Assembly (NCBI RefSeq): GCF_900637665.1
Contig: NZ_LR134386.1
Span: 1,046,501 to 1,110,500 of the forward strand
Length of the DNA stretch: 64,000 nucleotides
DNA from: Chryseobacterium nakagawai
Lineage (GTDB): Bacteria; Bacteroidota; Bacteroidia; Flavobacteriales; Weeksellaceae
Direction of reading: 5' to 3'
The translations under genes and the position numbers were made by a program. Shown in pieces: positions 58,085 through 64,000 of this stretch. The notes under the pieces are model-generated. The model was not told where the DNA came from and did no database searches. It was given only the letters and a program-made list of their open reading frames with translations. Within the stretch, counting starts at the first letter, position 1. Every line of letters begins with the position of its first letter.

Positions 58085-60151
58085 TTAGGTCATTAATATA
58101 TTTGCAATGAAATCAGGCACTAAAGCATAGTGAGATAATTTCATGCTGATGGAAGCTCTTCCGCTGGCCAGTGTTCTGAGATCGGAAATATATCCGAAAG
58201 TAGAAGCTAATGGAACCTCGGCTGCAAAAATCTTCCTTCCTGATTTTTCATCAATGGAAGTAATCATTCCTCTTCTTCTGTTGAGATCTGCAGTGATCGC
58301 TCCGGTATATTCTTCAATACTCTGAATTTCAACCTGCATAATCGGTTCCAGAAGCCTAGGTCTACATTTTCCTGCAGCAGCCTTGAAGCCGTCCCTTGCT
58401 GCAATTTCAAAATCCATTGCTGCAGAATCCTGAGCATGGAAAGATCCGTCTAGCAGGTTGATTTTCATACTTTCCAGAGGATACCCTTTTAGAGGTCCCT
58501 GCTCCATAGCATCTCTAAACCCTTTTTCAACAGAAGGAATAAATTCTCCCGGAATAACGCCTCCTTTAATCATATTAACGAATTCCAATCCATGTTCATT
58601 ATCATTTCTCGGTCCGATTTCAAAACTGATGTCTGCGAATTGTCCGCTTCCGCCATTTTGTTTTGAAAGCTTTTCCCTGTGGATCTTTGTTTCAGTTAAG
58701 ATCTCTCTGTAGGAAACTTTAGGCTGTCCCTGGTTGATTTCTATACCATGGTTCAGACGGATCTTTTCCAAAGTAACTTCAAGATGAAGCTCACCAAGCC
58801 CACTCAATAAAGTCTCACCGGTTTGTTTATCTCTTTCAATCACCAAAGAAGGATCTTCTTCCTGAATTTTCGCCAGTACCAATCCGAAGTTTTTCTCATC
58901 ACCGTTGGTTTTAGGTTCAATCGAAACTCTGATGACAGGAGCAGGAATGGTAATCGCTTCCAATAATACAGGTTTTTCCACAGAAGATAAAGAATCTCCG
59001 GTTTTAGCATCCTTTATTCCAGTTAAAGCAACAATATCACCCGCTCTACCTTCTTCAACGGATAATGTTTTATCCGACTGCATCTTTAGAATTCTGGAAA
59101 TCCTGAAACTTTCACCGGTTCTTACATTCAGTACCGTATCTCCGGATTTAATCTTGCCTGAATAAATACGAAGCATGGCAAGTCTTCCGATATGCTTATC
59201 TATAATCACTTTGAAGACTAGCCCGGAGAAAGATTCTTCTTCATTTCTTCCAAGTTCGATACCTCCTTCCGTTTGTGGATCTTTTCCTTGAATATGGGCA
59301 AGCTGGTCAGGAGCAGGAAGGTAAGTTACCACAGCGTCCAGAAGCGGCTGAATCCCTTTATTCTTAAATGCAGAGCCACATAGAACTGGTACAGCAGCTC
59401 CAGACCGGCATACTTCCTGTATCGCTTTAATCATCATCTCAGAATCTATTTCAGATTGATTATTCATAAAAACGTCAAAGAAACCCTCATGATATTCGGC
59501 AAGTGTTTCCTGTAGCTTCATTCTGTATTCATCAGCTTCATTCTGATAGTCTGCCGGAATTTCTTTCTCGATAATGGTTTCTCCATTTTCATCCATCCAG
59601 TATAAAGCTTTCTGCTGAATCAGATCAATCACCCCTTCAAAACTGTCTTCAGCTCCGATGGGGATCTGAAGAGCAAGTGGAACGGCGTTCAGCTTGGTTC
59701 TGATCTCATCAAGAACAGCAAAGAAATTAGCACCGATTCTGTCCATTTTATTGATGAAACAGATCTTTGAAGTCCCGTGTTTTTCTGCCTGAAACCATAC
59801 ATTTTCAGTTTGTGGCTGTACCCCTGATGAAGCACAGAAAACAGCAACTACACTGTCCAAAACCCTTAATGAACGTTCTACTTCTACGGCAAAGTCAATG
59901 TGTCCGGGTGTATCAATAATGTTGATGATATACACTTTATTATCCTTTTTCCACTGCGTTGAAACTGCAGCAGATGAAATAGTTATTCCTCTGTTTTTTT
60001 CCTGAATATCTTTATCCATGGTGGTGTTTCCATCATCCACATTTCCAATTTTATGAATAAGCCCTGTATAATAAAGAAGCCTTTCTGATAAAGTTGTTTT
60101 TCCTGCATCAACGTGCGCTATAATCCCTATATTTCTTGTGTTATTTTTCAT
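58085..60151 (-). CDS. Elongation factor G paralogue
   Basis: From the ATG at 60151 the protein has 688 residues, normal for EF-G; the frame remains open 49 codons upstream but that part is not EF-G-like. GTPase motifs are intact: AHVDAGKTT (G1), RGITI (G2), DTPGHIDF (G3), NKMDRIG (G4). Domain IV carries LDGSFHAQDSAAMDFE near its tip. The N-terminus starts KNNTRNIG instead of the usual GRDL-FTRNIG and overall wording differs from housekeeping EF-G. The gene also stands alone, not in the str operon. It is probably a second, specialised EF-G, as known for Bacteroides EF-G2, acting on ribosomes under stress. A leader ORF with terminator lies upstream. Confidence 0.85.
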   Translation of the reverse strand: MKNNTRNIGIIAHVDAGKTTLSERLLYYTGLIHKIGNVDDGNTTMDKDIQEKNRGITISSAAVSTQWKKDNKVYIINIIDTPGHIDFAVEVERSLRVLDSVVAVFCASSGVQPQTENVWFQAEKHGTSKICFINKMDRIGANFFAVLDEIRTKLNAVPLALQIPIGAEDSFEGVIDLIQQKALYWMDENGETIIEKEIPADYQNEADEYRMKLQETLAEYHEGFFDVFMNNQSEIDSEMMIKAIQEVCRSGAAVPVLCGSAFKNKGIQPLLDAVVTYLPAPDQLAHIQGKDPQTEGGIELGRNEEESFSGLVFKVIIDKHIGRLAMLRIYSGKIKSGDTVLNVRTGESFRISRILKMQSDKTLSVEEGRAGDIVALTGIKDAKTGDSLSSVEKPVLLEAITIPAPVIRVSIEPKTNGDEKNFGLVLAKIQEEDPSLVIERDKQTGETLLSGLGELHLEVTLEKIRLNHGIEINQGQPKVSYREILTETKIHREKLSKQNGGSGQFADISFEIGPRNDNEHGLEFVNMIKGGVIPGEFIPSVEKGFRDAMEQGPLKGYPLESMKINLLDGSFHAQDSAAMDFEIAARDGFKAAAGKCRPRLLEPIMQVEIQSIEEYTGAITADLNRRRGMITSIDEKSGRKIFAAEVPLASTFGYISDLRTLASGRASISMKLSHYALVPDFIANILMT

Positions 60152-60353
60152 TTTGTTTGATTTAAATTGTTGATTTTTAATTCTCTGTTGAAAAAGAGAG
60201 CCGGAAACATGAGCACAACGAAGACTCCGGATTGATGAATGGATCAAACCCGTATAATTGAAATGAATCTTACGTAGAGTATTATTTTCGAGGCTCACTT
60301 TAACAGACAGCAGAATTTTCTGAATGGTTAAAGGCTGAAAATAGGGGCAGCAA

Positions 60354-60383
60354 AAAAGACCTATCCGAATAGACAGGTCTTTT
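60354..60383 (-). terminator. Terminator-like hairpin upstream of the EF-G paralogue
   Basis: On the minus strand GACCTGTC pairs with GGATAGGTC (one mismatch) and is followed by six Ts, 200 bases before the EF-G start. It lies directly behind a 28-codon ORF. Confidence 0.6.
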
Positions 60384-60411
60384 ATATTTTTAGTAATAAA
60401 GATCTATAGAA

Positions 60412-60498
60412 CTATTCAGATAAATATTCAGTGCTGCCAAAGAACACAGCTCTGACAGGGTTACTTAAAGTTATAATATTTATCATTTTTGTTGACAT
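60412..60498 (-). CDS. 28-codon upstream ORF before the EF-G paralogue
   Basis: ATG at 60498 to TAG at 60412 encodes a short peptide beginning MSTKMINIITLSNPVRAVFF. The next structure on this strand is the terminator-like hairpin. A CCTGTC within the ORF repeats the terminator's 5' arm and could compete for its 3' arm. The layout suggests a regulatory leader, but with weaker support than at 30589 and 31105. It could also be chance in AT-rich DNA. Confidence 0.4.
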   Translation of the reverse strand: MSTKMINIITLSNPVRAVFFGSTEYLSE

Positions 60499-60780
60499 TG
60501 TTGATTTTTAATCGATTGCGAAATTATAATTTTTTTTTCATATCCAAAGAATTTTTATAAATATTTTTTAAAACTAAAGATTAAACAGCTCTTCATTCAG
60601 TTCATATTGAGCTTTATGAATTTCTTCAAATCATAAAATATCTTAAAACAGAGACGTAAAGTAATGCATTTATGATAAAAATTTTATCTTTGGGAAGAAT
60701 AGAAAATTAAACACTTTCGATGATTAATAAATTTTAAATCTTTTTCAAGTAGCTAAATAAAACTTTTAACTTAAAACATA

Positions 60781-61449
60781 TTGAAAACAGATATCGACAT
60801 TCATAACCACTGTCATTTTTCATTTGACCTGTGGCTTACCTTAATCAAATCTCATCCTGAATTTAAAACAAAAAGAGTTGAGCTGTTCTCCTCGTTTTTT
60901 AATATAGATAAACCGATTGACGAAGTTGCCAAAACTGTAAAATATTACGATGATCTTTGCAATACAATTAATGAAATTACAGGAGGAAATATAGATACTT
61001 TTGAGATATATCTGATGATTTTAGGAGCTTTGAATGTAGATGTAAAGCTTTTAAATAAAGAAAAACTAAATAAGTTTTATGTAGAAAGTGAAAATCTGTT
61101 CCTGGAATATAAACCTGTTATCATTTTTGAAAATATTCATGATTTTTTTGATGATATTAAAAATCAAGGGAAAACTATCAATATTCTGAGCAATACGGGA
61201 TTTATCAAAGGAAAAACGATGAGAAAGTTCCTGATTCATGAAAATCTGGATCAGTATATTGATTTTCATATTTATTCTGATGAAATCAACTGTTCTAAAC
61301 CGAACCCGCTTATTTTTCAGGAAGTAAAGAATAACATTAAAAATCAAGATCTTCCATTAAACCAGATTCTGCATATCGGAGACAACCCTGTTGCCGATTA
61401 TAAAGGAGCAACTGACTTCGGGTTCAGCGCACATTTACTAAAACACTAA
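60781..61449 (+). CDS. HAD-superfamily hydrolase of the Ter cluster
   Basis: The 222-residue protein begins at a TTG. FSFDLWLTLI is HAD motif I in the variant form with Trp after the first Asp; LSNTGF is motif II, a Lys-Pro-Asn segment (SKPNPLIF) motif III and GDNPVADYKGA motif IV. It is a cytosolic phosphatase-like enzyme. HAD and PRTase-like genes precede TerD genes in Ter stress-response clusters, as here. The PRTase-like gene begins nine bases after its stop. Confidence 0.85.
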   Translation: MKTDIDIHNHCHFSFDLWLTLIKSHPEFKTKRVELFSSFFNIDKPIDEVAKTVKYYDDLCNTINEITGGNIDTFEIYLMILGALNVDVKLLNKEKLNKFYVESENLFLEYKPVIIFENIHDFFDDIKNQGKTINILSNTGFIKGKTMRKFLIHENLDQYIDFHIYSDEINCSKPNPLIFQEVKNNIKNQDLPLNQILHIGDNPVADYKGATDFGFSAHLLKH

Positions 61450-61457
61450 CCATAAAC

Positions 61458-62282
61458 ATGAACACAAGATACAGCTTACACCACATTCATTCAGCGGATG
61501 AGTTCACTTTCTCACCCGCAGAATACAGTTATTTCAAGTATGGCGATAAGTCGTATGCTGAAAAATTTGCAAAAGAATTATTCGACGGATTTATTTCCGA
61601 AAATAAACACCTTTTAAATACAGATAAAGAAATTGTAGTGCTTCCAAGTCCTTATATGGCCATTCCTACAGCTTCCAATTTTTTATGCTTTTACTTTAAA
61701 AAACATTTGGACTATTATCTGTTTCAAAAGGAAAAAAAATCAAGTATTTTATCTAAAATCAACAGAAATCATACGTATATCACAGATTATGGGAACCTTA
61801 ATTTTGAGGATCGTAAAAATCTGATAGCCAATGATACTTATTACATTGATAAAGATTTTTTAAGAGGAAAACTTTGTATTTTTATAGACGATATAAAAAT
61901 TACAGGGAGTCACGAATATACTGTGAACAGAATCCTGAATGAATATGAGGTGGAGGCAGATTTCATGTTCCTGTATTATGCTGAGCTGATGAACTTTGAT
62001 CTCGATCCTCAAATTGAGAATTTTTTCAATTATTACGCAGTGAAAAACGTAAAACATATTGCGGAAGTAATGAATAAGTCCAGCTTTCAGTTTAATACCA
62101 GGATTGTGAAATATATTTTAGGCTTAGATTCAAGTAATTTTGATTATCTTACGTCTAAAGTAAAAAAGGAGCAAATGGATCTCTTGGTGGAACTTGCCAT
62201 CAGTAACAATTATCATTTAATAAAAGAATATAAAAATAACATCAATACTTTAACACAAACGGAATTATATTATGGCTATTAA
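61458..62282 (+). CDS. Phosphoribosyltransferase-like protein of the Ter cluster
   Basis: This 274-residue protein contains VVLPSPYMAIPTASN and the CIFIDDIKITGSHEY segment, which resembles the PRPP-binding acidic loop (two Asp followed by a small-residue turn) of PRTases. Such proteins co-occur with HAD and TerD genes and are thought to take part in nucleotide-derived metabolite synthesis. The reaction is unknown. It overlaps the TerD gene by 11 bases. Confidence 0.75.
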   Translation: MNTRYSLHHIHSADEFTFSPAEYSYFKYGDKSYAEKFAKELFDGFISENKHLLNTDKEIVVLPSPYMAIPTASNFLCFYFKKHLDYYLFQKEKKSSILSKINRNHTYITDYGNLNFEDRKNLIANDTYYIDKDFLRGKLCIFIDDIKITGSHEYTVNRILNEYEVEADFMFLYYAELMNFDLDPQIENFFNYYAVKNVKHIAEVMNKSSFQFNTRIVKYILGLDSSNFDYLTSKVKKEQMDLLVELAISNNYHLIKEYKNNINTLTQTELYYGY

Positions 62283-62829
62283 CTTACAAAAAGGACAAAG
62301 AGAAAATATTAACGCCCCTAAATTCACTGTAGGTTTAGGATGGGATCTCAATAATACTTCTACAGGAACAGCATTTGACCTTGACGCTTCTTTATTTTTG
62401 CTGGGAGATGATAAAAAACTAGTTTCAGATAATCACTTTATTTTCTATAACAACCTGGAATCTCCGGATAAAGCTGTAGTCCACACTGGAGATAACCTTA
62501 CAGGAGAAGGTGCTGGTGATGATGAACAGATCAAGATTGATCTTACGAAAATTGATAATGCAGTAAAGGAAATTACGGTTGTAGTAACCATCCACGATGC
62601 AGATTCAAGAAGACAAAACTTTGGGCAGGTAAGAAATTCTTTCATCAGAATTTTCAATACAGATACGAATGAAGAAATCTTAAAATATGAATTGGACGAA
62701 GATTTCTCAATCGAAACAGCAGTAGAGTTCGGAAGAATCTATAACAGAAACGGAGAATGGAAATTTGAGGCAGTAGGAGCAGGACAGAGAGACGGCCTTG
62801 AAAAATTTGTATCAATTTATCAGAAGTAA
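62272..62829 (+). CDS. terD: TerD-family protein
   Basis: The 185 residues match the usual TerD length and start MAINLQKGQRENINAPKFTV. Calcium-binding acidic residues typical of TerD are present in GLGWDLN, AFDLDASLFLLGDDKKL and GDDEQIKIDLTKI. TerD proteins bind Ca2+ and belong to a membrane-linked stress response that includes tellurite and phage resistance. It lies between the PRTase-like gene and TelA in an operon. Confidence 0.95.
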   Translation: MAINLQKGQRENINAPKFTVGLGWDLNNTSTGTAFDLDASLFLLGDDKKLVSDNHFIFYNNLESPDKAVVHTGDNLTGEGAGDDEQIKIDLTKIDNAVKEITVVVTIHDADSRRQNFGQVRNSFIRIFNTDTNEEILKYELDEDFSIETAVEFGRIYNRNGEWKFEAVGAGQRDGLEKFVSIYQK

Positions 62830-62831
62830 TT

Positions 62832-64000
62832 ATGGACAATCAAGAAAATCAACCGATAGATCCACTAGGATCAATTGAACCTCTTAGAACATTTGAACCT
62901 ACTCCAATGGTTCCTCCAACACCGGCTCAGCCTGTTCAAAATGCAGCGCCAGCAGTATTGGTAGACAGAGAAGGAAATGTAAATTTGACTCAGTTACAGT
63001 CAGAAGAACGCCAGAAATATGAAGTTTTAGCGAACTCTATTGATGAAGCTAATCCGGGATCTATTGTAAATTTCGGAGCTGAACTTCAGAAAACATTAAC
63101 CAATCAGAGTGATAGTTTCTTAGGGAATGTAAGAAGATCTAACTCAGGAGAAGTTGGTGGATTGATCAATGACCTTTTGGTAGAGCTGAACTATGTAGAT
63201 GTAGAGGAACTGAACGGAAATAAAGTAAAAAGTTTCCTGAGCAAATTGCCATTCATGAAGAAGGTAATCACTCAGGTAGAAAATTTGTTTACAAAATATG
63301 ACAAGATCATCAATAATATTGAGCAGATCTCTTATAAAGTAAATGCAGGAATCATCACTTCTACAAAGGATAATGCAGTGCTTCAGACTATTTTTGAAAG
63401 CAATGTAAACTCTATCAAGCAAATTGAGGACCTTGTGATTGCAGGAAATATCAGAATGGAAAGAGCTGCTGTAGAATTAGCTCAGATGGAGGCAAGCCCT
63501 GAGAGTTTCCAGGATTATCAGATTGCCGATAAGAGAGACTTTATTGCAAGATTAGACCGCAGAATGGCTGATCTTAAGGTGGTACGTGTAATTATGATGC
63601 AGTCACTTCCACAGATCAGACTGGTTCAGAATAACAACGTTTCTATTGCAGAAAAAGCGCAGACTATTCTTACCACTACACTTCCTGTATGGAAAAACCA
63701 GCTTTCACTTGCCGTTGCGATGTACAGACAGCAGCAGAATATTGAAATCCAGCAGAAAGTATCTTCTACTACAGAAGAGATTTTAAGAAAGAATGCAGAG
63801 CGTCTTGGTCAGAACTCAATTAACGTGGCAAGAGCCAATGAACAAACTATTGTCTCTGTAGAAACATTGAAAGAAACAACTTCAATGCTGATCAACACAT
63901 TAAATGAAGTGAAACAGATTCAGAAACAGGGAGCTGATAACAGAAGAAAGCTGGATCAGGATCTTCAGACATTAGAGCACGAATTAAAAGCGAATGTCAG
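62832..64000 (+). CDS. telA: Toxic anion resistance protein TelA family, 3' end outside the window
   Basis: The ATG at 62832, two bases behind the terD stop, opens a frame that runs off the right edge with about 389 codons visible. After a Pro-rich acidic N-terminus the protein becomes helical, with NFGAELQKTLTNQSDSFLGNVR in pieces, then FLSKLPFMKKVITQVENLF and WKNQLSLAVAMYRQQQN, the hallmark blocks of the TelA/KlaA family. It works with TerD proteins in tellurite-type and other stress responses. Confidence 0.9.
   Translation, partial: MDNQENQPIDPLGSIEPLRTFEPTPMVPPTPAQPVQNAAPAVLVDREGNVNLTQLQSEERQKYEVLANSIDEANPGSIVNFGAELQKTLTNQSDSFLGNVRRSNSGEVGGLINDLLVELNYVDVEELNGNKVKSFLSKLPFMKKVITQVENLFTKYDKIINNIEQISYKVNAGIITSTKDNAVLQTIFESNVNSIKQIEDLVIAGNIRMERAAVELAQMEASPESFQDYQIADKRDFIARLDRRMADLKVVRVIMMQSLPQIRLVQNNNVSIAEKAQTILTTTLPVWKNQLSLAVAMYRQQQNIEIQQKVSSTTEEILRKNAERLGQNSINVARANEQTIVSVETLKETTSMLINTLNEVKQIQKQGADNRRKLDQDLQTLEHELKANV

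Overview
The window reads as chromosomal DNA of a Flavobacteriia member, most likely Chryseobacterium or a close Weeksellaceae relative. It is AT-rich, it carries Bacteroidetes-type -7 promoter elements (TAnnTTTG) with little Shine-Dalgarno signal, and the families are typical of that group (DUF4822 lipoprotein, DUF6493, SulP, DeoD, Ter genes, dispersed intergenic palindromes). Genus assignment is inference from style, not from a marker gene.

Layout. 1-8820 is the right end of an integrated element: a cut-off unknown gene, a 1730-residue helicase-nuclease fusion and a tyrosine recombinase next to a broken 3' half of a tRNA-Met gene (the likely attachment site). 8821-21800 is ordinary chromosome: PhoD phosphatase, AraC regulator, alpha/beta hydrolase, cation/proton antiporter, MBL hydrolase, DUF4822 lipoprotein, a decayed gene, DUF434, TatD and DeoD. 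22801-30362 is a six-gene operon built around a MoxR ATPase and a vWA protein, which fits the MoxR-vWA-beta-propeller ternary conflict systems.

30560-37045 is the most striking region. Two consecutive short ORFs (42 and 41 codons) each encode all twenty amino acids. Each is followed by a strong intrinsic terminator, and each has a coding segment complementary to the 5' arm of its own terminator, which is the layout of a transcription attenuator. Directly behind lie 14 tRNA genes for 14 different amino acids (His, Lys, Arg, Asp, Pro, Leu, Asn, Cys, Tyr, Thr, Glu, Phe, Gln, Trp), several with abnormal structure, interleaved with five copies of a covarying hairpin element. Then come a YkuK-type RNase H fold protein, an ATP-grasp protein, a cyclic-phosphate-processing receiver protein, a DinB-like protein and an Rnl2-type RNA ligase, closed by a terminator. 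I infer a tRNA replacement and RNA repair operon switched on when any aminoacyl-tRNA runs short, for example after tRNA cleavage by a toxin.

37184-42142 continues with possible RNA or nucleotide enzymes: an MBL protein, a metallophosphoesterase, two paralogous DEDDh exonucleases and a PIF1-like helicase. 42155-51525 holds an alpha/beta hydrolase, a GIY-YIG-like protein, a MarR regulator, two DUF6493 proteins with a SWIM zinc-finger protein, and a VOC protein.

51800-55043 is a second RNA-centred locus: a Ro60-like TROVE-vWA protein followed by five tandem Y-RNA-like units that share one bulged stem architecture; two contain a permuted tRNA-like domain. A palindrome exactly 13 nt upstream of the -7 element recurs at the TROVE gene, at two points in the Y array and before tatD. 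The right end has a SulP transporter, an EF-G paralogue with a short upstream ORF and terminator, and the start of a tellurite-type (Ter) operon: HAD, PRTase-like, TerD and a TelA cut by the window edge.
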